Assembly (NCBI RefSeq): GCF_004167665.1
Contig: NZ_SEWE01000011.1
Span: 47,962 to 111,961, forward strand
Origin: Hymenobacter persicinus
Lineage (GTDB): Bacteria; Bacteroidota; Bacteroidia; Cytophagales; Hymenobacteraceae
Length of the DNA stretch: 64,000 nucleotides
Direction: 5' to 3'
Shown in pieces: positions 1 through 7,934 of the stretch. Positions within the stretch are counted from its first letter, which is position 1. Each line of letters starts with the position of its first letter. Under the pieces are notes generated by a model. The model was not told where the DNA came from. It ran no database searches and saw only the letters and a program-made list of their open reading frames with translations. Made by a program: the position numbers and the translations under genes.

Positions 1-206
1 CGGAGTACGGCCTCGACCAGGAGCCGGGCTCCCTGACGTTGGCCGCCGATGCCACCCTCACCACTGCGCCCTACCCGGCTCCCAAGGGCGACTACACCGG
101 GCTATTCGAGGCCGTGTACCAAACCATTCGTCACGGCGCGCCCTACCCGATTCGGGAGGACGAGCTGCGCTGGCAAAACGAGCTGCTCGAGCAGGCCCCG
201 GACTAG
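1..206 (+). CDS. Gfo/Idh/MocA-type oxidoreductase, C-terminal end (partial)
   Basis: Only the last 67 codons are present, read in frame from base 3 to the TAG at 204-206. The peptide carries a YGLDQEPGSL stretch, then GDYTGLFEAVYQTIRHG and a closing PYPIREDELRW segment. This order is what I know from the C-terminal substrate domain of Gfo/Idh/MocA NAD(P)-dependent sugar or inositol dehydrogenases, where a KYGxDxQE motif precedes a GxYxxFY helix and a PVxxED helix. The Rossmann domain lies outside the window, so the substrate cannot be guessed. The gene converges on the PPK2 gene. The family call is inference from a short fragment. Confidence 0.7.
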   Translation, partial: EYGLDQEPGSLTLAADATLTTAPYPAPKGDYTGLFEAVYQTIRHGAPYPIREDELRWQNELLEQAPD

Positions 207-243
207 CCTTGAAGTTCTTTGGGTGCCTCCTACGAAGAAGCTC

Positions 244-1014
244 CTACCGGGGCCGGTCGAGCTTGGTGGCCGGAAACTGCGGGTCCAGCGCCACCAGCGC
301 GTCGCGCAGGGCCCGGGTCACGAGGTGGGCTTTGTACCAGTTCTGGTCGGCGGGCACCACCTGCCAGGGGCAGCTTTGGGGGCTGCAATGCTGGAACACA
401 TCCTCGTACACGGCGCGGTACTCGGGCCACTGGTTGGCCTTGCCCGCATCTTCGGCCGAGTATTTCCACTGCTTGCTGGGATCTTCCACCCGCTCCTGCA
501 GCCGCTCCCGCTGCTCCTTTTCCGACACGTGCAGGTAAAACTTGAGCACGGTGGTGCCGGCCTGCTGAAGCAGCTTTTCGAAGGCGTTGATGGCCGTAAA
601 GCGCCGCCGGGCCTCCTCGGCATTGACCAGCCCCAGCACCCGGGTCACCAGTACATCCTCGTAGTGGGAGCGGTTGAATACCTGAATCATGCCGTGGCGC
701 GGGGTATGCTGATGAACGCGCCAGAGAAAATCGTGGGCCAGCTCCTCGTCGGTGGGCTCCTTGAACGACTGCACCCGCACACCCTGGGGATTGAGGCCGC
801 TGAAGACCGTGCGAATCAGCCCGTCCTTGCCGCTGGCGTCCATGCCCTGCAGCACCACGAGCACGCTGCGCTTGTTTTCGGCGTAGAGGCGGTTTTGCAG
901 GCCTACCAGCTCTTGTCCCAGGCGGCGGGTTTCGCGCTTGGTGTCGTCTTTGTGCACATCGTGGGGGGCGCGGGCCGAAGTTTTGAGCAGGTCGAAAGAG
1001 TCAGCGGAAGGCAT
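244..1014 (-). CDS. ppk2: PPK2-family polyphosphate:nucleotide phosphotransferase
   Basis: This 256-residue protein is predicted to transfer phosphate between polyphosphate and a nucleoside mono- or diphosphate in the cytoplasm. The Walker A motif GMDASGKDG lies at residues 57-65 and the family's lid/Walker B region FNRSHYEDVL at 114-122. These are the two signatures of PPK2. The QGMDASGKDG and EPTDEELAHDFLWR wording fits the nucleotide phosphotransferase branch. An in-frame upstream Met would add 24 residues with no similarity to the family, so I chose the Met at 1014 (MPSADSFDLL). Direction of reaction and nucleotide preference cannot be read from sequence. The gene is a single unit between two convergent or divergent neighbours. 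Confidence 0.9.
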   Translation of the reverse strand: MPSADSFDLLKTSARAPHDVHKDDTKRETRRLGQELVGLQNRLYAENKRSVLVVLQGMDASGKDGLIRTVFSGLNPQGVRVQSFKEPTDEELAHDFLWRVHQHTPRHGMIQVFNRSHYEDVLVTRVLGLVNAEEARRRFTAINAFEKLLQQAGTTVLKFYLHVSEKEQRERLQERVEDPSKQWKYSAEDAGKANQWPEYRAVYEDVFQHCSPQSCPWQVVPADQNWYKAHLVTRALRDALVALDPQFPATKLDRPR

Positions 1015-1259
1015 AGTCAGCAGTGGTAAAAGGAGGATCAGACTATGTACGGCCCGCCCTTGATACCGGCCGAACCAACGGGCCATTACTTCCTGCTTCG
1101 GCTAGTGCCCCAGGGCAAAAACCGGCCATTATGACTATAAGCTTCTTATTAAGCCGCTCAAATCGGACATAGTGGCTCCTTTTAGCGGGAGAAGAAGCTG
1201 GAATCAGGTTGGTACAGCGTTTGATTTACCCCCATCGTACTCAAGAAAGGAACCCAACC

Positions 1260-1643
1260 ATGAATCTTATCAGCAAAGAATTCATTCGCAACATTGCCCC
1301 GCAACTCGACCTGCTCAACACGGTGGGTGGCGGTATTGCGCAGGCCGTACTGCGGGTGGACAAGGGCGCGAAGGGTGTGGTGATTCGGGTCGCGGCTCCC
1401 TCGGTGCGCCCCGAAAACTTCCACGTTGTGCTCAACAACAGCGACCTGACCGTGTACTGCGAGTACCGGCACCAGCCCGAAGACCAGCTCGGCGCGCCGC
1501 TGTTCAGCCAAACCCTGACGCTGCCGCCAAACCTGGACTTGGCCCGGATTGACGCCGTGCACGAAGGCCAGGAGCTGCGGGTGCGCATTCCCTACCAGGA
1601 TTCGGCCACCCAGCCGCGCGAAATCAACATCAAGCAGCGCTAA
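1260..1643 (+). CDS. Hsp20/alpha-crystallin-like small heat shock protein
   Basis: This 127-residue protein has the pattern of an alpha-crystallin domain. A hydrophobic N-terminal arm is followed by VVIRVAAPSVRPENFHVVLNNSDLTVYCEY (given here as positions 38-67), a LFSQTLTLPPNLDLARIDAVHEGQELRVRIPY core and a short polar tail. The order matches the family: first beta strands, the loop, then the A-x-x-x-x-G-x-L-x-V/I-x-I-P motif. It would act as an ATP-independent holdase. The chosen start (MNLISKEF) has a purine-rich AAGAAAGG 8-15 bases upstream, unusual for this genome. An upstream start would add residues that do not look coding. It is followed by its own terminator. Confidence 0.82.
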   Translation: MNLISKEFIRNIAPQLDLLNTVGGGIAQAVLRVDKGAKGVVIRVAAPSVRPENFHVVLNNSDLTVYCEYRHQPEDQLGAPLFSQTLTLPPNLDLARIDAVHEGQELRVRIPYQDSATQPREINIKQR

Positions 1644-1695
1644 GCCGCCGCCCGTTCATACCGTCGGGGCCGACCGACTCGTTTTGTCTCACCCA

Positions 1696-1723
1696 AGCCA
1701 CTGCTTATCCCAGTGGCTTTTTT
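1696..1723 (+). terminator. Rho-independent terminator of the Hsp20 gene
   Basis: Stem AGCCACTG / CAGTGGCT (1696-1703 and 1711-1718) with a 7-base loop runs directly into six T. It sits 52 bases after the Hsp20 stop codon. Confidence 0.85.
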
Positions 1724-1741
1724 ATTGCCCGGCGGGCAGGC

Positions 1742-2065
1742 TTAGCCAAACAGCGGAATCAGCAGAAAGAAGCCCGTGACCAGAGCTAGGTAAAACCAAC
1801 CCATTACTTGCCCGCGGTAGTGGCGCGGCAGGCGGTTGCTGAGCACCAGCACGGCCACCACCACCAAGGTCAGGTGCAGCAGCAGAAATACCACCGTCTT
1901 CACCCAGTTGCTGACAATGGTATTCTCGGGCTGATTCTGGTCGGCCATGCCCAAGCCGGCGGTGGCCGCCTTGAGCAGATAATACGCGCCAACCTCGAAA
2001 GCCAGAAAGCAGCCTAGTCCCGCCAGCAGCGCCAGGGGCCCGGATTTGGAAGAAGCATCCGCCAT
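1742..2065 (-). CDS. Small three-helix membrane protein, unknown function
   Basis: 107 residues with three predicted membrane segments: roughly residues 11-33 (LALLAGLGCFLAFEVGAYYLL), 55-76 (VVFLLLHLTLVVVAVLVLS) and 88-105 (YLALVTGFFLLIPLF). The start at 2065 (MADASSKSG) was preferred over in-frame upstream starts, which would read through a palindromic repeat. I do not recognise a named family. It lies downstream of the VF530-type gene on the same strand, separated by the repeat at 2066-2184, so co-transcription is possible but unproven. Confidence 0.65.
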   Translation of the reverse strand: MADASSKSGPLALLAGLGCFLAFEVGAYYLLKAATAGLGMADQNQPENTIVSNWVKTVVFLLLHLTLVVVAVLVLSNRLPRHYRGQVMGWFYLALVTGFFLLIPLFG

Positions 2066-2184
2066 AAGGTGAAATAGTGAGATGGTGAAGTTATGAAATG
2101 AGGAGTTGATGTGCTGACGGCGCAGCTCTGCACCATCTGCGCCAACCGCACGGCAGCTCACCACGTCCCAAGTTCACTATTTCA
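2066..2184. repeat. Palindromic intergenic repeat, GTGAAATAGTGA family, copy A
   Basis: The arms TGAAATAGTGA (2070-2080) and TCACTATTTCA (2174-2184) are exact reverse complements. They bracket about 90 bases that hold CGGCGCAG-type GC patches. The left arm continues as a run of GTGA-like units with a period of about 8 bases. Related elements lie at 43344-43433 and 57561-57671. The right arm overlaps the stop codon of the 2182-2445 gene. Confidence 0.6.
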
Positions 2185-2445
2185 TTTTTTCCCCAGCACT
2201 TCCGCCGTGCGGGTCTGGATATAGAGCTCGTCCACCTTGGCCCGGGCCCAGGGTGTGCGGCGCAGAAAGGTCAGGCTGGACTTGACGCTCGGATTCACCG
2301 AAAAGCAGTTGATGCGGATTCGCTCATCGAGGCCCGGCCAGCCGTAGCGGGCCACTAGATACTCCAGAATCTGGGCTAGCGTGACGCCGTGCAATTCGCG
2401 AATCAGGTGCCCGGACTCGTCGCGGGCGTCGGCAGAAGTAGGCAT
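2182..2445 (-). CDS. VF530-family (DUF2132) small DNA-binding-type protein
   Basis: 87 residues. The central block [19 protein letters not shown], then the segment [21 protein letters not shown] and the ending [14 protein letters not shown], is nearly the family's whole consensus. I recognise this as VF530 (DUF2132), a compact helical protein of unknown physiological role, suggested to bind DNA from its fold. The stop codon overlaps the right arm of the neighbouring palindromic repeat. The gene is divergent from the GH25 lysozyme gene. Confidence 0.85.
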   Translation of the reverse strand: MPTSADARDESGHLIRELHGVTLAQILEYLVARYGWPGLDERIRINCFSVNPSVKSSLTFLRRTPWARAKVDELYIQTRTAEVLGKK

Positions 2446-2554
2446 AAGGAAGCCGGAAGGTAGATGAAGCCAAAGGTCGGTAAAAGCCCGGGAAAGGCGC
2501 TTTTGCGGGGACTTTTTTCCGAACGGTGCCAGCTTTTACGGCGACGAGGGTACG

Positions 2555-2582
2555 TTGCCCCCCACATTGTGCGTTACCTTTG
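2555..2582 (+). promoter_or_regulatory. Bacteroidetes-type promoter of the GH25 gene
   Basis: The -7 element TACCTTTG (2575-2582) is an exact match to TAnnTTTG. TTG at 2555-2557, 17 bases upstream, can serve as the -33 element. Transcription would begin about at the start codon, so the mRNA is probably leaderless. Confidence 0.6.
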
Positions 2583-2587
2583 GGATG

Positions 2588-3430
2588 ATGGCTATGCTGA
2601 AAAAACCAACCAAACGTGCCGCCCCCCGCCCCGCCCCGGCCGCGTGGCGCCGCCCCCTGGGGCTGCTGGCACTGCTGCTGGTGCTGGTCTTGCTGCTGGG
2701 CTACGGCCGCTACCGCCGCCAAATCAACCGCTACGCCCGCCGGGCCTACGCCACGTTCACCCTGGGTCACCTCACGGGCCGCGAAAAAACGCCCCTGCTG
2801 GCCGGCTACTCCGTGCACGGCATCGACGTGTCGGCCTACCAAGGGCGCATCGACTGGCCGCTGGTGGCCAGCCACCGGGTGCGCTTCGCCTTTATCAAGG
2901 CCACCGAGGGCGTCACGCTCCGCGACGCGCGCTTCAGCGCCAACTGGCGGGCGGCCCGCAAAGCCGGCGTCTACTGCGGGGCCTACCATTACTTCCAGCC
3001 CAACTACGACGGCACCCAGCAGGCCAACCTGTTTGCCCGCACCGTGCCACTGGCGGCCGGCGACCTGCCCCCGGTGCTCGACGTGGAAGCCCCCCAGTTT
3101 CACGACGTGGCCGTGATGCGCCGCAACGTGGCCACCTGGCTGCGGCTCGTGGAGCGTCATTACGGGGTGCGGCCCATCCTGTACTCCAACTACAGCTTCT
3201 ACAAACGCTACCTGGCCGGACACTTCGACGAGTATCCGCTCTGGCTGGCGCATTACGAAGTCGATAGTCCGCAGCTGCCGCGCGAGAAGTGGATTATCTG
3301 GCAGCACAGCGACGAGGCCTACGTGCCCGGCATCCGCGGCACCGTCGACTTCAACGTTTTTCAGGGCAATTTCGAAAACCTGCTGGCCCTGCGCATTCCG
3401 GCGTCCAAGCCCGCCCGCCGTCCCGAATAG
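2588..3430 (+). CDS. Glycoside hydrolase family 25 (lysozyme-like), membrane-anchored
   Basis: 280 residues. A basic N terminus and one membrane segment (about residues 23-38) are followed by a GH25 catalytic domain. The signature HGIDVSAYQGRIDW is at 78-90, with AFIKATEG at 101-108 and the acidic pair DVE at 165-167, the presumed catalytic region. The end reads WQHSDEAYVPGI...VDFNVF, also typical. It would cleave peptidoglycan glycan strands in the periplasm. ATG codons at 2585, 2588 and 2594 compete. I chose 2588 because other genes here start 4-6 bases after the -7 element. It is followed after 21 bases by an RlpA-like lipoprotein, so this may be a small cell-wall remodelling operon. Confidence 0.87.
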   Translation: MAMLKKPTKRAAPRPAPAAWRRPLGLLALLLVLVLLLGYGRYRRQINRYARRAYATFTLGHLTGREKTPLLAGYSVHGIDVSAYQGRIDWPLVASHRVRFAFIKATEGVTLRDARFSANWRAARKAGVYCGAYHYFQPNYDGTQQANLFARTVPLAAGDLPPVLDVEAPQFHDVAVMRRNVATWLRLVERHYGVRPILYSNYSFYKRYLAGHFDEYPLWLAHYEVDSPQLPREKWIIWQHSDEAYVPGIRGTVDFNVFQGNFENLLALRIPASKPARRPE

Positions 3431-3451
3431 AGCCCGCCATTCCTTTCGCCT

Positions 3452-3838
3452 ATGACCCGCACTCTGCTTCGCCTTGCTTTTGTGGTTCTGCCCGGCCTGG
3501 GCCTTTTCAGCTGCGGCGGCAGCCGGAGCGCCTTCACCCAGAGCGGCATTGCCTCCTTCTATGCCGATAAGTTTGACGGCCGCGCCACCACCAGCGGCGA
3601 AATCTACCGCCCCAGCAAGCTCACGGCCGCCCACAACACGCTGCCCTTCGGCACGGTGGTGCGCGTGACCAATGAGCGCACCCACAAGTCGGTGAAGGTG
3701 AAAGTCAATGACCGGGGGCCGCACGCCAAGGGCCGGGTTATCGACCTGTCGAAAAAAGCCGCCCGTAAGATTGGCCTCGTCGATGGGCTGGCGCCGGTGA
3801 AGCTGAAAGTGGTGAAGGCCGCCGGCGCCCGCCGCTAA
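3452..3838 (+). CDS. RlpA-like septal lytic transglycosylase-type lipoprotein
   Basis: 128 residues. A short signal peptide ends in the lipobox LFSC (Cys21). A single double-psi beta-barrel domain follows: SGIASFYADKFDGRATTSGE, then HNTLPFGTVVRVTNERTHKSV and VNDRGPHAKGRVIDLSKKAA. These are the RlpA signatures, including the Asp of the NDRGP motif. RlpA proteins cut naked glycan strands at septa or bind them; activity here is inferred. There is no SPOR domain, so this is the minimal form. It lies 21 bases after the GH25 gene in the same direction. Confidence 0.88.
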   Translation: MTRTLLRLAFVVLPGLGLFSCGGSRSAFTQSGIASFYADKFDGRATTSGEIYRPSKLTAAHNTLPFGTVVRVTNERTHKSVKVKVNDRGPHAKGRVIDLSKKAARKIGLVDGLAPVKLKVVKAAGARR

Positions 3839-3890
3839 CGCCCTGGCCGCGCTTCCCGTAGTACTTCCTTTTCCCAAGCCGCTGCTCCCC

Positions 3891-4097
3891 ATGAGAATCC
3901 GCAAGAAAGTCCAATGGTCCCCGCCCGCCCACGCCGACCGGTTTGCTGCCCTGAGCGGGTTTGTGCAGGCCGCCGAGGACGAAGGCTGGTCAGAGGCCGA
4001 AGTGCAGTTCGTCATCGATGAGGTGGTGGAAGCCCGCGACGAGGCCGAGGTGCAGGCCATCTGGCAGGACTACACCAAGCCCGCCATCCGCCCCTAA
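3891..4097 (+). CDS. Small acidic conserved-type protein, unknown function
   Basis: 68 residues. After a basic start (MRIRKKVQW), the chain is acidic and probably helical (AAEDEGWSEAEVQFVIDEVVEARDEAEV). There is no signal peptide and no membrane segment. I do not recognise a family. It follows the RlpA-like gene by 52 bases in the same direction and ends at a hairpin shared with the opposite gene. Coding is supported by the strong bias to G or C at third positions, as in its neighbours. Confidence 0.6.
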   Translation: MRIRKKVQWSPPAHADRFAALSGFVQAAEDEGWSEAEVQFVIDEVVEARDEAEVQAIWQDYTKPAIRP

Positions 4098-4131
4098 AAA
4101 AGCGAGGCCCGGAGCAGTGCTCCGGGCCTCG
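4095..4131 (-). terminator. Rho-independent terminator, mainly for the minus-strand gene
   Basis: A perfect 14-bp stem (CGAGGCCCGGAGCA at 4103-4116 with its complement at 4118-4131) is followed, on the minus strand, by a run of T (complement of 4095-4101). It ends the DUF6799-type gene. The plus-strand gene stops at the edge of the same hairpin. Confidence 0.8.
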
Positions 4132-4156
4132 TCAATGGGTTGGTAAAGAGCCAGTA

Positions 4157-4573
4157 TTACTTGCTCTTCATTTTCATCTTACCCTTCTTACCGCTTTTGG
4201 CGGCCATCATCAGGCTGTCCTGCTCGGCTTTCATGGCCATCGTGGTCATGCGGCCGCTCAGGGACATCATGTCGCCCTCCTTGAGCATGGTGGAAGTACC
4301 GTCGGCCATCGTCACGGTGCCGTCGGCCATGATTTTGGTACCGTTGACCAGCGTCACTGGCTGGCTTACGGGGTTGGTTTGCCCTTGCTGGGTGTAGAGC
4401 ACTTTACCCTCCTTCATCACCAAGCCATCCTTCATGGTGGCCGCGCCTTCCTTAATCACTACTTTCTGGCGAGGCGCCACGGGCTTGCGCGGGGGCAGTT
4501 TGGTCTGGGCCTGGGCCGTCAGAGCAGCGCCCGACAGCAGCAGGGCGGCAAAAAGAGAAACAGTTGCTTTCAT
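4157..4573 (-). CDS. Secreted DUF6799-type repeat protein
   Basis: 138 residues with a signal peptide (residues 1 to about 22, ending AQAQ). The mature part carries repeated short units of the kind ATMKDGLVMKEGKV and GTKIMADGTVTMADG, plus STMLKEGDMMSLSGRM. I associate this Met/Gly/Asp-rich pattern with DUF6799, a periplasmic family in Bacteroidetes of unknown role. The tail is basic (KKGKMKMKSK). The start at 4573 (MKATVSLF) gives a proper signal peptide; upstream in-frame sequence does not. A metal- or ligand-binding role is only a guess from the Met-rich repeats. Confidence 0.72.
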   Translation of the reverse strand: MKATVSLFAALLLSGAALTAQAQTKLPPRKPVAPRQKVVIKEGAATMKDGLVMKEGKVLYTQQGQTNPVSQPVTLVNGTKIMADGTVTMADGTSTMLKEGDMMSLSGRMTTMAMKAEQDSLMMAAKSGKKGKMKMKSK

Positions 4574-4887
4574 GGGAACGGGTATTGAGTGGGAAGTGAG
4601 TTGAACGTGCGAAGGCCTGTAAAATACAAATTGTCGACTAAAAGTTCGCCCGCGCTCCAACAACCTCTTGCGCCGCGGCTGCGTTGATAAAAACCAGCTT
4701 TTTTGTTTCGTTACGCAAGGCTTTTTCTAATGTTGTTGCGTCAAGAGCCGCCGCTTACCGTTTAGCTTACTGCTCTGGCGGCCGGGTTTCGGCCCGCGGG
4801 CTTTCCAGCCCGGGACGGCTCGCCGGCTGACCAAACGGTCGGCTTCTTGCGTATCACCTTAGCACTCAGCCCCAACGTTCACTTCCC
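4574..4887. promoter_or_regulatory. Divergent intergenic region, 314 bases, with a candidate cbpA promoter
   Basis: No gene is visible. On the plus strand, TTTG (4702-4705) and TAATGTTG (4728-4735), 22 bases apart, resemble a -33/-7 pair for cbpA and would leave a leader of about 150 bases. On the minus strand, the complement of 4620-4645 contains TATTTTAC, a weak -7 candidate for the DUF6799 gene. The stretch 4680-4740 is clearly more AT-rich than its surroundings. Confidence 0.45.
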
Positions 4888-5811
4888 GTGGATTACAAAG
4901 ACTACTACAAGATTCTGGGCGTGGATAAAAATGCCACGACCGACCAGATCAAAAAGGCCTACCGCAAACTGGCCCGCCAGCATCACCCCGACGTGAACCC
5001 CAACGACCCCAAGGCCGAGCAGAAGTTCAAGGAGGTGAATGAGGCCAACGAGGTGCTCAGCGACGAAGACAAGCGCCGCAAATATGACCAGCTCGGTGCT
5101 GACTACCAGCGCTACCAGCAGGGCGGCGGGGGCCGCGGCCAGGGCGGCTTCGATTGGTCGCAGTACGCCGGTCAGGGCCAAGGCGGCTTCGGGGGCGGGG
5201 GCGGCGACCCGTTCGGCGGCGCCGACTTCTCCGACTTTTTCAGCTCCATCTTCGGCGGCATGGGCGGCGGGCAGCGCGCGGGCGGGCAGCGCCCCGGCGC
5301 CGGGCAAGACTATCAGGCCGAGCTGGAGTTGACGCTCGAAGATGCTTACCGCGGGGGGCCCCGCACGCTCACCGTGAACGGCAAAAGCCTGCGCATCAAC
5401 ATCAAGCCGGGCGTGGAAGACGGCCAGACCATCCGGCTGCGCGACCAGGGCGGCCCGGGTCGCAACGGCGGACCGGCCGGCTCGCTCTACATCACGCTGC
5501 GCCTGCAGCCCGACGCGCGCTACACCCGCACCGGCAACGACCTGACCATGGACGTGCCCGTGAGCATCTACAAAGCCGTGCTCGGCGGTGAGCAGGTCGT
5601 TGACACGCTGTCGGGGCCGGTGAAAATCAAGATCAAGCCCGACACGGCCAACGGCACCCGGCTACGGCTGCGCGGCAAGGGCTTTCCCCGCTACCAGCAC
5701 CCCGACCAGGTCGGCGACCTGTACCTACGCCTGAACCTGACTTTGCCCCAGCACCTGACCGACCAGGAAAAAGAGCTGTTTCAGCAGCTGGCGGCTTTGC
5801 GCCCTGAATAA
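4888..5811 (+). CDS. cbpA: Co-chaperone CbpA (DnaJ-class, curved-DNA-binding type)
   Basis: 307 residues. An N-terminal J domain (about 3-70) includes the HPD motif in [18 protein letters not shown] Gly-rich linker with GGF/FGG motifs follows (about 77-135). Two C-terminal substrate-binding domains (about 146-300) include [24 protein letters not shown] and [12 protein letters not shown]. There is no Cys-rich zinc finger, which separates CbpA from DnaJ. It stimulates DnaK and can bind DNA. The start codon is GTG. The next gene is its dedicated modulator CbpM, 57 bases downstream, so the two form a functional pair. Confidence 0.93.
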   Translation: MDYKDYYKILGVDKNATTDQIKKAYRKLARQHHPDVNPNDPKAEQKFKEVNEANEVLSDEDKRRKYDQLGADYQRYQQGGGGRGQGGFDWSQYAGQGQGGFGGGGGDPFGGADFSDFFSSIFGGMGGGQRAGGQRPGAGQDYQAELELTLEDAYRGGPRTLTVNGKSLRINIKPGVEDGQTIRLRDQGGPGRNGGPAGSLYITLRLQPDARYTRTGNDLTMDVPVSIYKAVLGGEQVVDTLSGPVKIKIKPDTANGTRLRLRGKGFPRYQHPDQVGDLYLRLNLTLPQHLTDQEKELFQQLAALRPE

Positions 5812-5868
5812 TCCTGATCCGGGCGGGCAGCGCTCCGGCCCGGGTTTCGTTCATTTTTCTGCCCCATC

Positions 5869-6195
5869 ATGGCTACGCACCTCATCACCATCACCGTTCG
5901 GGATTACGCCACGCGCTACGGCCTGAGCGAAACCGACGTGCACGAGTTTGTCGACCTGGGTTTGCTGAGTCCGGCTGAGCTGCCCGAAACCATCCAGGCT
6001 GAGCCCGACCACCTCGTGCGCCTGGCCCGCCTCCACCACGAGCTGGGCATCAGCAAAGAGGCCATCGACATCGTGCTGGCCATGCGCCAGCGCCTGCTCG
6101 AGATGCAGGAAGCCCTGGCCCGCCAGACGGCCCGCACGGCCCAGCTGGAGCGCTACCTGCGCGGCTCCGGTCCCGTCCTCGACCCCGAAAGCTAA
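5869..6195 (+). CDS. cbpM: Chaperone modulator CbpM
   Basis: 108 residues, all helical in character. A MerR-like N-terminal region (ITVRDYATRYGLSETDVHEFVDLGLL) is followed by HLVRLARLHHELGISKEAIDIVLAMRQRLLEMQEALARQ. I recognise this as CbpM, which binds the J domain of CbpA and blocks its action on DnaK. Position directly after cbpA supports the call. It ends 8 bases before the stop of the opposite ZIP transporter gene, so the two genes converge with almost no spacer. Confidence 0.88.
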   Translation: MATHLITITVRDYATRYGLSETDVHEFVDLGLLSPAELPETIQAEPDHLVRLARLHHELGISKEAIDIVLAMRQRLLEMQEALARQTARTAQLERYLRGSGPVLDPES

Positions 6196-6202
6196 GCCAG
6201 CG

Positions 6203-6940
6203 CTACACGATATCCACGGCCAAAGCCAGGGCGCAGCCGGCCAGGGTGGCGGCCAGCTTGGGCCAGTTGAGGCGGTGCTCGGGGCTGGTTTCAAACAGAA
6301 TGGTGGTCGAAACGTGCAGGAAGTTGCCGGCCACCAGCCCCAGCAAAGCCGCATACAGGCCGCCGGTAAGCAGCTGCTCCAGCACCACGTAGTTGCTCAC
6401 CACAATGCCGGCCGGGGCCGCCAGGGCAAACAGCACCAGATAGGGCAAGGCCCGCCGGAAGCTGTTCAGGCGCAGCAGCAGGGCCGCCATCAGGGCAAAG
6501 GCGGCCGGGATGTGGTGCAGTGCCACGCCCGTCAGGATGGCGTAAAAGTCCTGGCTCACGATGCCCACCTGCGGGGACTTGACCAGAATGCTGCCTTCCA
6601 GAAACGAGTGGATGACCAGGGAAAACAGCAGCATAAACGGCACCCGGCCCGCGTGGCTGGTATCGTGGTGCACGTGCCCGTGCTCGACGCCCTGGGAAAA
6701 CACCTCCAGAATCAGCTGCCCGAAAAAGCCGGCCAGCACGTAGTAGCCCACCCGGTGGGTGGCTGCCGGCGCCAGCGCCAATGCCTCGGGCAGCAGGTGA
6801 GTCACGGTGAGCGTAAAGAGATACGCCCCGCTGAAGGCCAGCAAGGGCTTCATCCAGGCCGTGCGGGCCGTGGGCACGAGGCGGGTAAGCCAGCCGGCGC
6901 CCAGCACGGTTAAAAACAGCATCAGTACGGCAAACCACAT
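6203..6940 (-). CDS. ZIP-family divalent metal transporter
   Basis: 245 residues with about eight membrane segments. Between the first and second halves there is a His-rich loop (EHGHVHHDTSH). The metal-site helices read HSFLEGS and ALHHIPAAFALM, matching the ZIP helix IV and V motifs. Substrate is probably zinc or iron across the inner membrane. I start at the ATG at 6940 (MWFAVLMLFL). A TTG at 7006 would overlap the previous gene and add a charged, non-conserved extension. The gene follows the methyltransferase on the same strand by 49 bases. Confidence 0.85.
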   Translation of the reverse strand: MWFAVLMLFLTVLGAGWLTRLVPTARTAWMKPLLAFSGAYLFTLTVTHLLPEALALAPAATHRVGYYVLAGFFGQLILEVFSQGVEHGHVHHDTSHAGRVPFMLLFSLVIHSFLEGSILVKSPQVGIVSQDFYAILTGVALHHIPAAFALMAALLLRLNSFRRALPYLVLFALAAPAGIVVSNYVVLEQLLTGGLYAALLGLVAGNFLHVSTTILFETSPEHRLNWPKLAATLAGCALALAVDIV

Positions 6941-6989
6941 AGCGGGTACGGCAATAATCAGGTAGGCAGAAATTCGCAGCGGCAGCCGC

Positions 6990-7730
6990 TTATTTTTTGA
7001 GCACAAAAATCATTCGGGGGCTGCTGGCCTCGTCGTAGGGGTTCAGCTGGTAGTCCCCCAGGATTTCGGCCAGGCGCAGGCCCGCCATCTGGAAGTACTC
7101 CTCGAACTGTTCCCGGCGCAGGGCGCGCACCCGCTCCTCGTAGAGTTGAGGCTGCCCCTGCTCGTCAGTGAAGCGGATTTCCTTCACGATAAAGTCTCGG
7201 TCGAGGTGGCGGCGTAGCTGGAAGCGGGTGCCGTCCACGGTTTTCTCCTCGTGGCTTACCAGCTCCGCCACCGTGCGCTCGGTGTTCATGAAGTCGATGA
7301 CTAGCTTGCCGCCCGGCCGCAGCGCCGCCGCCGCCGACTGCAAAGCCACCACGTTTTCGGCCTCTTCGGCAAAATAGCCAAAGCTGGTAAACAGGTTGAA
7401 GATCAAGTCGAAGGGGCCCCAGGGCAGATGGTCGCGCATGTCGTGCACCTCGAAGTGCAGGTGCGCGTGGGCAAACTGCCGGGCGTAGACGATGCTTTCC
7501 GGCGACAAGTCAACCCCGGTCACGTCGTAGCCCTGCTCGCTTAGGTAGATGGCGTGCCGCCCTTTGCCGCAGGCCAGATCCAGCAGCCGCGCCGTGGGCT
7601 TGGGATGCAGATGGCGCAGCAGCGCATCGATAAAGTCCCGGGCTTCCTGCTGATTTCGGTCGCGGTACAGCCGGTGGTAGTAGGGCGAATCAAACCAGGT
7701 GCTAAACCATTCGGTGGCGGGTGCGGGCAT
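6990..7730 (-). CDS. Class I SAM-dependent methyltransferase
   Basis: 246 residues. Motif I is LLDLACGKGRHAIYLSEQGYDVTGVDLS, near residue 50, with the acidic ribose-binding Asp in GVDLS. A post-motif FDLIFNLFTSFGYF and a LRPGGKLVIDFMN segment complete the Rossmann-like fold. The substrate is unknown. The N terminus WFDSPYYHRLYRDR is common to a family of small-molecule methyltransferases in Bacteroidetes. The gene probably forms an operon with the ZIP transporter downstream. Confidence 0.85.
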   Translation of the reverse strand: MPAPATEWFSTWFDSPYYHRLYRDRNQQEARDFIDALLRHLHPKPTARLLDLACGKGRHAIYLSEQGYDVTGVDLSPESIVYARQFAHAHLHFEVHDMRDHLPWGPFDLIFNLFTSFGYFAEEAENVVALQSAAAALRPGGKLVIDFMNTERTVAELVSHEEKTVDGTRFQLRRHLDRDFIVKEIRFTDEQGQPQLYEERVRALRREQFEEYFQMAGLRLAEILGDYQLNPYDEASSPRMIFVLKK

Positions 7731-7753
7731 CAGAGAAAATAAAGCGAACAGCC

Positions 7754-7777
7754 CCGGCCGCGGCCGCGGCCGCGGCC
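7754..7777. repeat. GGCCGC tandem hexamer tract
   Basis: About four copies of GGCCGC in a row, 24 bases before the methyltransferase start. The tract is self-complementary and lies in the presumed upstream region of that gene. It could vary in copy number by slippage. Confidence 0.7.
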
Positions 7778-7867
7778 AGGATGAGCTAGCGTTAACCCAC
7801 TTCTTGCAACAATGTTACAAATGTAGGCAAACAAATGCTGGCGTCAGCCGAAAGGCGGCGATGGGGC

Positions 7868-7909
7868 TAAAACGCAAACTGCCCCCAACAGGTCGTTGGA
7901 GGCAGTTTG
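7868..7909 (-). terminator. Terminator of the 7935-8333 lipoprotein gene
   Basis: A two-part stem pairs CAAACTGCC (7875-7883) with GGCAGTTTG (7901-7909), and CCAAC with GTTGG inside. On the minus strand it is followed by GCGTTTTAG. The T-run is short, so strength is uncertain. Confidence 0.6.
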
Positions 7910-7934
7910 GCGCAGCTAAGCAGCGCACTAAGGG

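Noticed and set aside
2324..4060. A 578-codon open frame on the minus strand opposite the GH25 and RlpA-like genes
   Set aside because: It mirrors real plus-strand genes and has low-complexity Ala/Gly/His composition. High GC content creates such long antisense frames throughout this window.
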